In this document: positions 7,666 through 16,109 of the stretch, piece by piece | How the letters are laid out: every line of letters begins with the position of its first letter | Position numbering within the stretch: position 1 is the stretch's first letter | NCBI GenBank assembly: GCA_902797885.1 | Contig: CADBUP010000055.1 | Coordinates: 1 to 43,937 of the forward strand | DNA length: 43,937 bases | Direction of reading: 5' to 3' | From: an uncultured Ruminococcus sp. | Lineage (GTDB): Bacteria > Bacillota > Clostridia > Monoglobales > Monoglobaceae | Made by a program: the position numbers and the translations under genes | Notes under the pieces: model-generated | What the model was told of the DNA's origin: nothing | Seen by the model: the letters and a program-made list of their open reading frames with translations, nothing else | The model's database searches: none

Positions 7666-9408
7666 TTATTCTACGTCCTGAAGAGCGTCAAAACCCTCTT
7701 CGCCGGTACGAACCTTAACTACGTTCTCTACATCGTATACGAAAATCTTACCGTCGCCGATATGACCTGTGTAAAGAACCTTCTTAGCGGTCTCGATAAC
7801 GCTTCTTACCGGAACCTTGCTTACAACGATGTCAACCTGAACCTTAGGAAGGAGGTTCGTTTCAACCGGAACACCTCTGTAATACTCAGGCTTACCCTTC
7901 TGGATACCACAGCCCATAACGTGCGATACCGTCATACCTGTGATACCGATCTGCATCATTGCATTCTTAAGCGATTCAAACTTCGCTTCCTTGCAGACTA
8001 TTTCAACCTTAGTGAACTTATCTGTGCCTTCCTTTGTTACTACCGGCTTGGTCGAAACGTTTTCAACCTTGACAGCCTTAGAAACAGGAACATCACCCAT
8101 TGTCTCGCCGTAATAGTCAGCCGCTGTTGTGTCAGGCTCCATAGCAAAGCCGGCATGTGCGCTGAGCAAACCATGCTCGGAAATATCAAGACCTGCGATT
8201 TCGTCCTCGGCGCTTGCGCGTAAGCCGATGGTGTGCTTCAAAATCTGGAATACTATTGTAATAACTATTCCGACATAAACGATTACCGATACAACACCGA
8301 GCAGCTGAACGCCTAAGAACTTAAAGCCGCCGCCATAGAACAGACCCTGCATAACCGGAAGGGTTCCGTCCGCTTCGGCTACACCGCCGGTCGAGAAGAA
8401 GCCGAGCAGGATAGTTCCGAGTGCGCCGCATACGCCGTGAACAGAGATTGCACCAACCGGGTCATCGATTTTAGCAACTTTATCGAAGAACTCAACAGCC
8501 AAAACCATAACTATACCAAAGATAAGACCCATGATTGCCGCACCGACCGGGCTGACCGTATCACAGCCTGCTGTGATACCTACAAGACCTGCAAGAGCAG
8601 CGTTATATGTCATCGAAACATCCGGCTTTCCGTAACGAACCCATGTGAAGATAAGTGTTGCTACACAAGCGCAGGCTGCTGCGAGGTTTGTGTTGAAGAA
8701 TACAAGACCCGCACGTGTTACCTGTGAGTCAGAATCCATACCTACGGTAGATGCACCGTTGAAACCAAACCAGCAGAACCAAAGAATGAATACACCGAGA
8801 GCCGCCGCTGTCATATTGTGTCCGAGTATAGCTCTGGGTTTTCCGTCCTTTCCATACTTTCCGATACGCGGGCCGAGGATTGCCGCACCTATGCAGGCAC
8901 ATACGCCGCCGACCATATGTACTGTTGTGGAACCTGCGAAGTCATGGAAACCTAATTCCGAAAGCCAGCCGCCGCCCCAAATCCAGTGACCCGATATTGG
9001 GTAGATGAGCAATGAAATTGCCGCTGAATAGATACAATATGCAGAAAACTTTGTACGCTCTGCCATTGAACCCGAAACGATTGTTGCGGACGTTGCACAG
9101 AACACCGTCTGGAATATTGCATATGCCCAAAGCGGAACACCATCCGGAAGGACTGAGCTATAGTCCTTCATAATCATCGGGTCAAACCATCCGAATAACG
9201 CCGTACCTGTTCCAAACATTACGCCGAAGCCAACCAACCAGAAGCACGGCGTACCTATACAGAAATCCATAAGGTTTTTCATTAAAATGTTACCTGTATT
9301 CTTCGCTCTTGTAAAACCTGCTTCGCAAAGCGAGAAGCCTGCCTGCATAAAGAATACTAACGCTGCCCCCAACAGCACCCATATTGTGTTAACCGAACTG
9401 AATTCCAT
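7666..9408 (-). CDS. amt: Ammonium channel Amt with fused C-terminal PII domain
   Basis: A membrane ammonium channel whose tail is a PII-type nitrogen sensor. The product is 580 residues. Residues 1-400 are the 11-helix Amt core: QAGFSLCEAGFTRAKN near the start and both pore histidines in TVHMVGGVCACIG and ISVHGVCGALGT. From about 460 a complete PII domain follows, with KVEIVCKEAKFESLKNA, GITGMTVSHVMGCG, a T-loop of normal length, and IGDGKIFVYDVENVVKVRTGE. The uridylylated Tyr51 of E. coli GlnB is Val here, whereas the residue matching Tyr46 is kept. The start ATG has GGAGGGA upstream. It lies between glnN and asnB. Confidence 0.95.
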   Translation of the reverse strand: MEFSSVNTIWVLLGAALVFFMQAGFSLCEAGFTRAKNTGNILMKNLMDFCIGTPCFWLVGFGVMFGTGTALFGWFDPMIMKDYSSVLPDGVPLWAYAIFQTVFCATSATIVSGSMAERTKFSAYCIYSAAISLLIYPISGHWIWGGGWLSELGFHDFAGSTTVHMVGGVCACIGAAILGPRIGKYGKDGKPRAILGHNMTAAALGVFILWFCWFGFNGASTVGMDSDSQVTRAGLVFFNTNLAAACACVATLIFTWVRYGKPDVSMTYNAALAGLVGITAGCDTVSPVGAAIMGLIFGIVMVLAVEFFDKVAKIDDPVGAISVHGVCGALGTILLGFFSTGGVAEADGTLPVMQGLFYGGGFKFLGVQLLGVVSVIVYVGIVITIVFQILKHTIGLRASAEDEIAGLDISEHGLLSAHAGFAMEPDTTAADYYGETMGDVPVSKAVKVENVSTKPVVTKEGTDKFTKVEIVCKEAKFESLKNAMMQIGITGMTVSHVMGCGIQKGKPEYYRGVPVETNLLPKVQVDIVVSKVPVRSVIETAKKVLYTGHIGDGKIFVYDVENVVKVRTGEEGFDALQDVE

Positions 9409-9484
9409 ATTAATCCCTCCAATATTTTAATATTTAATAAAAATTTTAATCTTTTTACGATTTAAACGAGTTTATGTATTTTAC

Positions 9485-11581
9485 TTATCTGACGCCGAAC
9501 AACAATTCACCGTAGGTCGGGAAAGGCCAATACTTCTCGGCCGTAAGAGTTTCGGCCTCATCAGCAACCGCTCTCAAAGCGCCCATCTTAGGCAGAATTT
9601 CGTCTCTGTCGGCATTAGCTATTTCTGTTACATCATCAACAGTCTTAAGCTTAACAAGTGCGTGTTCCAAATCCTCTGTTGCGGATGCAATGCTGTCGGT
9701 CAGGCAGGAGAGCTTCTTAATAAGCTCTTTTTCGTATTCACAGCTGAGGCCCTCAACAGCGGCGGTCTTAGCCGCAACGGATTTCGCGAGGTCAGCGGTA
9801 TACTCTTCGACAGCCGGAAGAATTTCTTTCTTAGCCATATCAACCATTGTAAGACCTTCGATGTTGATAACCTTACTGTAGTTATCAAGCATTATCTCGC
9901 AGCGCGCCTCGATTTCGGCTTTGGTGTAAATCTTGTGAGATGTAAGCATATCGACGTTCTTCTTATCAAGAAGCTTCGGCATACAATCCGGAGTTGTTCT
10001 CAAGTTCAAAAGGCCTCTCTTTTCGGTTGCTTCCTTAATCCACGCGTCATCATAACCGTTACCGTTGAAGATAATCTTCTTGTGATCCTTGATTGTGTTC
10101 TTAATCATATCATGAAGAGCCGTATCAAAGTCGTCTACGCCCTCGAGTCTGTCGGCATAAACCTTAAGGCTTTCCGCAACAGCTGAGTTTAACATAATGT
10201 TTGCGCAAGCAATACTGTTTGAAGAACCGAGCATACGGAACTCAAACTTGTTACCTGTGAATGCGAAAGGCGAAGTACGGTTACGATCCGTGTTATCCTT
10301 CTGGAACTTAGGAAGAACATTTACTCCGAGCTTCATCTTTGTTTTCTCTGCGGCGCTGTACGGTTTATCGTTTTCAATTGCGTCTAAGATTTCCGTCAGC
10401 TCATCACCTAAGAAAATTGAGATAACAGCCGGCGGAGCTTCGTTTGCACCGAGTCTGTGGTCATTGCCTGCCGTTGCAACGGAAAGTCTGAGTAAATCCT
10501 GATAATCGTCCACCGCTTTGATGACTGCACAGAGGAAGAGTAAAAACTGTGCGTTTTCATAAGGTGTTTCGCCCGGTGTCAGAAGATTTACTCCGGTATC
10601 GGTTGAAATTGACCAGTTGTTGTGCTTACCGCTTCCGTTTACACCCGCGAAAGGCTTCTCGTGAAGCAGGCATACAAGACCGTGCCTTGCGGCAACCTTC
10701 TGCATTATTTCCATTGTGAGCTGGTTGTGGTCCGTCGCAATGTTGGTCGTGCTGTAAATAGGTGCAAGCTCATGCTGTGCCGGCGCAACCTCGTTATGCT
10801 CTGTCTTTGCAAGAATACCGAGTTTCCAAAGCTCCTCGTTTAAATCCTGCATATATTCTTCAACTCTGGGTTTGATTGTACCAAAGTAATGATCGTCAAG
10901 TTCCTGACCTTTAGGAGGCATCGCACCGAAAAGGGTACGACCGGTATATATCAAATCCTTTCTCTGGTCAAAATACTTCTTGTCTACGAGGAAGTATTCC
11001 TGCTCGGGTCCTACAGAAGTTTTAACGCAATGAACATCTGTATTTCCGAAGAGTTTAAGAATTCTAAGAGCCTGTTTGTTAAGCGCTTCCATTGAACGGA
11101 GAAGAGGAGTCTTTTTATCAAGAGCCTCACCGCTGTATGAACAAAACGCTGTCGGAATACAAAGCGTCTTGCCCTTGATGAACGCATATGATGTCGGATC
11201 CCACGCTGTATAGCCTCTTGCTTCAAACGTTGCGCGAAGACCGCCCGACGGGAACGATGATGCATCAGGCTCACCTTTAATCAGCTCCTTGCCTGAAAAT
11301 TCCATCAACACACGTCCGTCCGGAGCCGGGTCAATGAAGCTATCGTGTTTCTCGGCGGTAACGCCTGTCATAGGCTGGAACCAATGCGTATAATGTGTTG
11401 CGCCATGCTCAACCGCCCATTCTTTCATTGCGCTTGCAACCGCGTCCGCAACGGCGGGGTCAAGCTTTGCGCCCTCGTCAATCGTCTTTTTAAGCGACGA
11501 GTAAACCTTTGCTGAAAGCTTTGCTTTCATTACTCTGTCATCAAATACTAAGCTGCCGAAATAATCAGAAACTGTTTTCAT
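9485..11581 (-). CDS. glnN: Glutamine synthetase type III (GlnN)
   Basis: It assimilates ammonium by ATP-dependent conversion of glutamate to glutamine. The 698 residues fit GSIII, which is much longer than GSI. Family segments include [54 protein letters not shown] and [22 protein letters not shown] is common in Bacteroidetes and Clostridia. AGGAGGA precedes the ATG. It is the first gene of the nitrogen block; its leader has a consensus promoter and an immediate terminator hairpin, so its expression is probably set by antitermination. Amt-PII follows after 76 bases. Confidence 0.96.
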   Translation of the reverse strand: MKTVSDYFGSLVFDDRVMKAKLSAKVYSSLKKTIDEGAKLDPAVADAVASAMKEWAVEHGATHYTHWFQPMTGVTAEKHDSFIDPAPDGRVLMEFSGKELIKGEPDASSFPSGGLRATFEARGYTAWDPTSYAFIKGKTLCIPTAFCSYSGEALDKKTPLLRSMEALNKQALRILKLFGNTDVHCVKTSVGPEQEYFLVDKKYFDQRKDLIYTGRTLFGAMPPKGQELDDHYFGTIKPRVEEYMQDLNEELWKLGILAKTEHNEVAPAQHELAPIYSTTNIATDHNQLTMEIMQKVAARHGLVCLLHEKPFAGVNGSGKHNNWSISTDTGVNLLTPGETPYENAQFLLFLCAVIKAVDDYQDLLRLSVATAGNDHRLGANEAPPAVISIFLGDELTEILDAIENDKPYSAAEKTKMKLGVNVLPKFQKDNTDRNRTSPFAFTGNKFEFRMLGSSNSIACANIMLNSAVAESLKVYADRLEGVDDFDTALHDMIKNTIKDHKKIIFNGNGYDDAWIKEATEKRGLLNLRTTPDCMPKLLDKKNVDMLTSHKIYTKAEIEARCEIMLDNYSKVINIEGLTMVDMAKKEILPAVEEYTADLAKSVAAKTAAVEGLSCEYEKELIKKLSCLTDSIASATEDLEHALVKLKTVDDVTEIANADRDEILPKMGALRAVADEAETLTAEKYWPFPTYGELLFGVR

Positions 11582-11660
11582 AATAATTATCCTCCTTAGA
11601 TAAATTATTGATTTTATTATTAACGGTTCTATTCAATTTTGCTTTACATAAATGTAAAAC

Positions 11661-11713
11661 AAAAAAGGCAAAGATGTCTAAAAGGGTAGTACCCTTCAAG
11701 ACATCTTTGCCTT
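11661..11713 (-). terminator. Leader terminator (attenuator) of glnN
   Basis: Arms 11665-11679 and 11699-11713 form a 15-bp perfect stem (AAGGCAAAGATGTCT and its complement). An inner stem, AAGGGTA with TACCCTT, tops it. On the minus strand it is followed by TTTTTTG. It begins only a few bases after the expected start of transcription and about 80 bases before glnN, so most transcripts would stop unless an antiterminator acts. Confidence 0.8.
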
Positions 11714-11723
11714 TACAACCGCT

Positions 11724-11752
11724 ATTATACTACTTATTTTTTGGTTTGTCAA
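11724..11752 (-). promoter_or_regulatory. Perfect sigma-A promoter of glnN
   Basis: On the minus strand: TTGACA, exactly 17 bp, TATAAT. Transcription should begin near 11717, right at the foot of the leader hairpin. Such a strong promoter ahead of a terminator suggests control after initiation. Confidence 0.92.
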
Positions 11753-11832
11753 CCCCTTTTTTAAAATTTTTTAGCTGAATTTTAATTTACTGATATTTCC
11801 CGACTGTTTTAGGTGAAATTCGGCTTTTATAT

Positions 11833-11861
11833 TTGACTTTTTATCGAGTATATAATATAAT
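11833..11861 (+). promoter_or_regulatory. Sigma-A promoter of the DUF6062-like gene
   Basis: TTGACT at 11833-11838, a 17-bp spacer and TATAAT at 11856-11861. The TTG of the -35 box is in frame with the gene downstream and would give a false early start. The promoter is divergent from that of glnN with about 80 bp between the -35 boxes. Confidence 0.88.
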
Positions 11862-11883
11862 TAAAAGAAAAGGATCTGATACA

Positions 11884-12606
11884 GTGAAAGAAAAAATATA
11901 TACGATTCCGCTGACCGAAGCGTTTGAAAAGGATTGTGAATGTGCTTTCTGTGAAATTGAACGAAAGCTGGACAAAGAGATACTTGACTATGTTCTCGGC
12001 CCGTCTTATATGGAAGAGGACATAAGAGAAGAGACAAACAAACACGGCTTCTGTAAGTATCACTACGACAAGATGTTCCACGCTCAAAACCGTCTTGGCG
12101 TTGCGCTTATGGTCAGCACTCACCTAAAAAAGATTAAAAATGACATCGAATCGGTTCTCGCCGATGAACAAGCGGTCGGGAAACGAAAGCTTTTTCAAAA
12201 ATCGGCGCAGACCTCGCCCATCGCCAAATACACCGAGGTTCTGTCAGAGGATTGTTATGCGTGCGGCCGTGCAAAAAAGCGTATGGACGGATACATTGAC
12301 ACCTTCTTTTATTTATGGAAGCGAGAACCCGACTTCCGAAGCAAGGTCAAAGAGAGCAAGGGATTCTGTCTGAACCACTTTTCGCGTTTGATTTCAGAGG
12401 GTCGTGAGAAACTGAACGATTCTTCATTTAATGACCTTCTTAGCACGCTTATCCCCATTGAGCGTGAAAACCTCGCACGTATCTCCGATGAGCTTGACTG
12501 GTTTATACAAAAATTCGATTACAGATTTCAAAATGAACCGTGGAAGAATTCCAAGGATTCGCTTGAACGGGCAATACTTAAAATTTCATCGGCTCGGCTT
12601 GAGTAA
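11884..12606 (+). CDS. DUF6062-like protein with two Cys/His half-domains
   Basis: A 240-residue soluble protein of unknown function. The start is the GTG at 11884, with AAAGGA nine bases upstream; it sits after the -10 box, unlike the TTG at 11833. It begins VKEKIYTIPLTEAF. Two similar halves are visible: CECAFC (18-23) with GFCKYH (Cys57, His60), and CYAC (124-127) with GFCLNH (Cys162, His165). This spacing suggests a duplicated metal-binding unit joined by helices. I recall the same N-terminal pattern in Firmicutes DUF6062 proteins, but the assignment is from memory. It is divergent from glnN, which does not by itself imply a nitrogen role. Confidence 0.75.
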   Translation: MKEKIYTIPLTEAFEKDCECAFCEIERKLDKEILDYVLGPSYMEEDIREETNKHGFCKYHYDKMFHAQNRLGVALMVSTHLKKIKNDIESVLADEQAVGKRKLFQKSAQTSPIAKYTEVLSEDCYACGRAKKRMDGYIDTFFYLWKREPDFRSKVKESKGFCLNHFSRLISEGREKLNDSSFNDLLSTLIPIERENLARISDELDWFIQKFDYRFQNEPWKNSKDSLERAILKISSARLE

Positions 12607-12610
12607 AAAT

Positions 12611-12650
12611 GACCCCTGTCTTATGCAAAAATTTGCATAAAACAGGGGTC
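12611..12650. terminator. Bidirectional terminator
   Basis: GACCCCTGT with ACAGGGGTC, continued by an inner TTATGCAAA/TTTGCATAA stem. It lies between the convergent DUF6062-like gene and ricT. Confidence 0.85.
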
Positions 12651-12655
12651 GAATA

Positions 12656-13663
12656 TTATTCCCGGTTCTGGCGCTTGCCGCGGTTACGGTTTCGCGGCCT
12701 TCTGTTTCGGCGGTCACGCTTTTCATGGCGGCCGCTCTGATTTTTCTCGTTCGGTTCGTCCGAAATTTCCTGTCTGATGGGTTCCGTTTCGGCTTCTTCC
12801 GAAACAAAATCCGCTATCTGCTCATCGTCCTCCGGCTCGGCCGTCTTTGGCTTTGAATGAAGCGGTTTGAACTCACCAAGTTTATAGCTTCCGAAGCGGA
12901 AGCCGTCACCGTCTTCAAACTTAACCTTAATCTCGCCTTTTAATGTGGCGATGTCGGTAACCACGCCCCTTCCGTCAGGGGTGCTGACCACAGCGCCTTT
13001 ATAAGGCAATTTTTTCAGCATATCATCATAGGCGTTTTGTTCGTATTGAAGGCAGCACATCAGCCTTCCGCAGACACCCGAAATTTTTGTCGGATTAAGC
13101 GACAGGCCTTGTTCCTTCGCCATCTTAATCGAAACAGGACGAAAATCGTCAAGGAAGGTGCTACAGCAAAGATTTCTGCCGCAGATTCCGTAGCTTCCGA
13201 TTTGACGTGCCTCATCACGCACACCGATTTGACGAAGTTCTATTCGGGTATGGAATATGCTTGCGAGTGATTTAACAAGTTCGCGGAAGTCAACCCTTCC
13301 GTCCGCTGTGAAATAAAATAGAATTTTGCTTCTGTCAAACGTATATTCAACATCGACAAGCTTCATATCTATTTTGTGCTCACGGATTTTTTCGGCGGCA
13401 ATTATATATGCGTCCTTTTCCTTTTCTTTGTTTTCATCAAGCTGTCTGAAGTCATCTTCCGTTGCCTTTCGGATAATCGGCTTGAGCGGAGCAACAATCT
13501 CATCTTCACCGACTTCTTTATTTTCTATTACCACATGGCCGAGTTCGACTCCGCGTGCCGTTTCAACAAGAACTTTTGTTCCGACAGCAAATGCTTCGCC
13601 GTTTGGGTCAAAGTAATATATCTTTCCTGCGCTGTTAAAGCGCACTCCTATAATTTCTACCAT
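12656..13663 (-). CDS. ricT: PSP1-domain protein RicT (YaaT)
   Basis: RicT is part of the RicA-RicF-RicT Y-complex, which in Bacillus assists RNase Y in mRNA processing and affects sporulation and competence. The start is the ATG at 13663 (MVEIIGVRFN), preceded by GGGAGG; the frame extends 19 codons further but without a ribosome site. The 335-residue product has the PSP1 core with VGTKVLVETARG and conserved cysteines in GICGRNLCCSTFLDDF and GVCGRLMCCLQYEQ, which fit iron-sulfur cluster binding. A very basic Arg-rich tail ends the protein. The start lies inside the 3' end of holB (29-base overlap), so the two are coupled. Confidence 0.92.
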   Translation of the reverse strand: MVEIIGVRFNSAGKIYYFDPNGEAFAVGTKVLVETARGVELGHVVIENKEVGEDEIVAPLKPIIRKATEDDFRQLDENKEKEKDAYIIAAEKIREHKIDMKLVDVEYTFDRSKILFYFTADGRVDFRELVKSLASIFHTRIELRQIGVRDEARQIGSYGICGRNLCCSTFLDDFRPVSIKMAKEQGLSLNPTKISGVCGRLMCCLQYEQNAYDDMLKKLPYKGAVVSTPDGRGVVTDIATLKGEIKVKFEDGDGFRFGSYKLGEFKPLHSKPKTAEPEDDEQIADFVSEEAETEPIRQEISDEPNEKNQSGRHEKRDRRNRRPRNRNRGKRQNRE

Positions 13664-14618
13664 GGATTTCCTCCCAGTATTCCATTGCCATACAAGACAC
13701 GGCAACAGAGTAGTTTGCATTTCTGCTTATCGCCAGCGAATATTTTGTTATAATATCACAGAATCTAAAACACGCTTCAGCGGTAACAAGCGAGCATATT
13801 CGTTTAAGCTCTTCGGCTTTGTCGGCGTTCGTTATATCATAACCTCCGCACAGCTTAAGATGCATAATATCCTCTGACCAGCTTATCATTATATCGATAA
13901 CGGTCGAAATATCCGAATTGCTCTGCTTCAAGAACTTTATAAAGTCATAAAGCGGCCTCGCACCGCTTCCGCAAATGTTGATTAAGTGACTAATCACAGT
14001 TTCGCGCAGGGCAATCGCGTCCTCATCCGCCGAAAAATTTATCGCTTTTCCTATGCTTCCGCCACTCATAGCGGAGATAACCTCAGCGTGGGCGGGGTCG
14101 GCAAGGCCCTTTTCTATAAGATAACCTTCAACCGTTTTACGCGGTAGAGGGTGAATTCTTATCATTGCCGCACGGGAGCGTATTGTCTGAAGAAGGGCGT
14201 TTGCGTTTGCCGCTATCAGTACTACCGTACAATATTCGGGCGGTTCTTCAAATATTTTCAGAAGGCTGTTTTGAGCCGGTTCCTGCATTGTGTCGGAATT
14301 CGGAATGATATAGACCTTCCTGTCCGAGTGGTAAGGCTTGATATAAATATCCGCCTTCATTGCACGAACGGTGTCAATCAAAACATTCTTCTGTTTCTTA
14401 GACGGGTCATAAAGCTCATTTGTTACAACAATTATGTCGGGATTATTTTCCGCGGAAAATCCGCCCGAAAGCTCCTCAGCGAAAGCCTTGGCGAGCGAAA
14501 GCCTTCCTATGCCCTCTGCGCCCTCGAATATATAGGCATGGCCTATATGTCCGCTTGAAATTATGCCGCGGAGCAGCTTCTTAACCCCTTCGTGACCCGT
14601 TATCTCACTCATTTTCAT
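13635..14618 (-). CDS. holB: DNA polymerase III delta-prime subunit
   Basis: A clamp-loader subunit, 327 residues. The N-terminal AAA+ region starts GHEGVKKLLRGIISSGHIGHAYIFEG. The P-loop reads GAEGIGRLSL, with Arg where an active ATPase has Lys, and the usual four-Cys zinc module is missing, so it is probably a non-hydrolysing delta-prime. NSLLKIFEEPPEY and the SRAAMIRI sensor segment are typical. It starts two bases after the glyQS stop with only a distant AAAAGG, consistent with coupled translation. The order glyQS-holB-ricT is one transcription unit. Confidence 0.9.
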   Translation of the reverse strand: MKMSEITGHEGVKKLLRGIISSGHIGHAYIFEGAEGIGRLSLAKAFAEELSGGFSAENNPDIIVVTNELYDPSKKQKNVLIDTVRAMKADIYIKPYHSDRKVYIIPNSDTMQEPAQNSLLKIFEEPPEYCTVVLIAANANALLQTIRSRAAMIRIHPLPRKTVEGYLIEKGLADPAHAEVISAMSGGSIGKAINFSADEDAIALRETVISHLINICGSGARPLYDFIKFLKQSNSDISTVIDIMISWSEDIMHLKLCGGYDITNADKAEELKRICSLVTAEACFRFCDIITKYSLAISRNANYSVAVSCMAMEYWEEIHGRNYRSAL

Positions 14619-14620
14619 AA

Positions 14621-16003
14621 TCAGAACTTTATACCTTTTCTTATATACTCAACAAGGTCGTCAATCTTGACTCTCTCCTGTTCCATTGTGTCGCGGTGAC
14701 GGATTGTTACACTTCCGTCCTCCTCGGAATCAAAATCATATGTGATGCAGAACGGTGTTCCGATTTCATCCTGTCTGCGATAACGCTTACCTATGCTTCC
14801 CGCTTCGTCATATTCGCACATAAATTCCGAAGAAAGCATTGTATAAACTTCACGCGCCTTATCCGAAAGCTTCTTTGACAAAGGAAGAATCGCCGCTTTA
14901 ATCGGTGCAAGAGCCGGATGGAAATGCATAACCGTACGCACATCATTCTTTTCGGGGTCAACAACCTCCTCGTCATACGCTTCAACCAAAAAGGCGAGAG
15001 CAACACGATCGGCGCCGAGTGACGGCTCGATACAATACGGAATATACTTTTCGCCGGTTTCGGGGTCATTATATTCCATCTTCTCGCCGCTGAACTGACT
15101 GTGCTGTTTCAAGTCGAAATCGGTTCTGTCAGCTATTCCCCAAAGCTCGCCCCAGCCGAACGGGAACATAAATTCAATATCCGTTGTCGCATTGCTGTAA
15201 TGCGAAAGTTCCTCCTTCTCGTGGTCACGAAGCTTGATATTCTCCTCTGAAATTCCGAGAGAAAGGAGGAAATTCTTGCAATAGTCCTTCCAATAGCCAA
15301 ACCATTCAAGGTCTGTTCCCGGCTTGCAGAAAAATTCAAGCTCCATCTGTTCAAACTCACGGGTTCTGAAGGTGAAGTTACCCGGTGTTATTTCATTTCT
15401 GAAGGATTTTCCCACCTGGCCGATTCCGAAAGGAATCTTCTTCCTTGAAGTACGCTGTACGCTCTTGAAGTTTACAAAGATACCCTGAGCGGTTTCGGGG
15501 CGGAGGTATATTTCGTTCTTACTGTCCTCTGTTACGCCCTGGAAGGTCTTGAACATAAGATTAAACTTTCGGATGTCGGTGAAGTTGTGCTTTCCGCACT
15601 CAGGGCAGCAGATATTGTTATCCTCTATATACTTCATCATCTTTTCATCTGACCAGCCGTCAGCCGAAACGCCCGCCGCGTCTTCGATAAGCTTGTCCGC
15701 ACGGAAACGCGCCTTACACTCCTTACAATCCATAAGAGGGTCTGAAAATCCGCCGACGTGACCCGACGCAACCCATGTTTTCGGGTTCATCAGAATCGCC
15801 GCGTCAAGGCCAACGTTATAGGGACTTTCCTGAATGAACTTCTTCCACCATGCGCGTTTAACGTTATTTTTAAATTCAACGCCCAACGGGCCGTAATCCC
15901 ACGTATTCGCAAGGCCGCCGTATATTTCCGAGCCGGGGTATATAAAGCCTCTGCCCTTACACAGCGCCACTATTTTCTCCATTGTTTTTTCTGTATTTTG
16001 CAT
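14621..16003 (-). CDS. glyQS: Glycyl-tRNA synthetase, single-chain class II
   Basis: It charges tRNAGly. The start is the ATG at 16003, with GAAAGG nine bases upstream; an in-frame TTG at 16012 overlaps that site. The 460 residues match the homodimeric GlyRS family. Hallmarks are [20 protein letters not shown] near the start, [12 protein letters not shown], the motif 2 region [20 protein letters not shown] and a C-terminal anticodon domain ending in [13 protein letters not shown]. No T-box was seen in its short leader. It heads the glyQS-holB-ricT unit. Confidence 0.96.
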   Translation of the reverse strand: MQNTEKTMEKIVALCKGRGFIYPGSEIYGGLANTWDYGPLGVEFKNNVKRAWWKKFIQESPYNVGLDAAILMNPKTWVASGHVGGFSDPLMDCKECKARFRADKLIEDAAGVSADGWSDEKMMKYIEDNNICCPECGKHNFTDIRKFNLMFKTFQGVTEDSKNEIYLRPETAQGIFVNFKSVQRTSRKKIPFGIGQVGKSFRNEITPGNFTFRTREFEQMELEFFCKPGTDLEWFGYWKDYCKNFLLSLGISEENIKLRDHEKEELSHYSNATTDIEFMFPFGWGELWGIADRTDFDLKQHSQFSGEKMEYNDPETGEKYIPYCIEPSLGADRVALAFLVEAYDEEVVDPEKNDVRTVMHFHPALAPIKAAILPLSKKLSDKAREVYTMLSSEFMCEYDEAGSIGKRYRRQDEIGTPFCITYDFDSEEDGSVTIRHRDTMEQERVKIDDLVEYIRKGIKF

Positions 16004-16057
16004 ATTTATCAACCTTTCTCGAGCATATCAGCCGAATATTCTGTTAGCATATTTTCT

Positions 16058-16086
16058 ATTATAATATATCCTTGATATAAATTCAA
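16058..16086 (-). promoter_or_regulatory. Sigma-A promoter of glyQS-holB-ricT
   Basis: On the minus strand: TTGAAT, 17 bp, TATAAT. It lies about 55 bases upstream of the glyQS ATG. Confidence 0.85.
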
Positions 16087-16109
16087 GCATTATATTAAAA
16101 TTTCACAGT

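Noticed and set aside
7384-8223. A 279-residue plus-strand reading frame
   Set aside because: It is antisense to the T-box leader and the PII end of amt, has no ribosome site and resembles no protein.
11833-11883. An extended N-terminus of the DUF6062-like protein from a TTG
   Set aside because: The TTG is the start of the -35 box and the stretch contains the -10 box; the GTG at 11884 has a good ribosome site.
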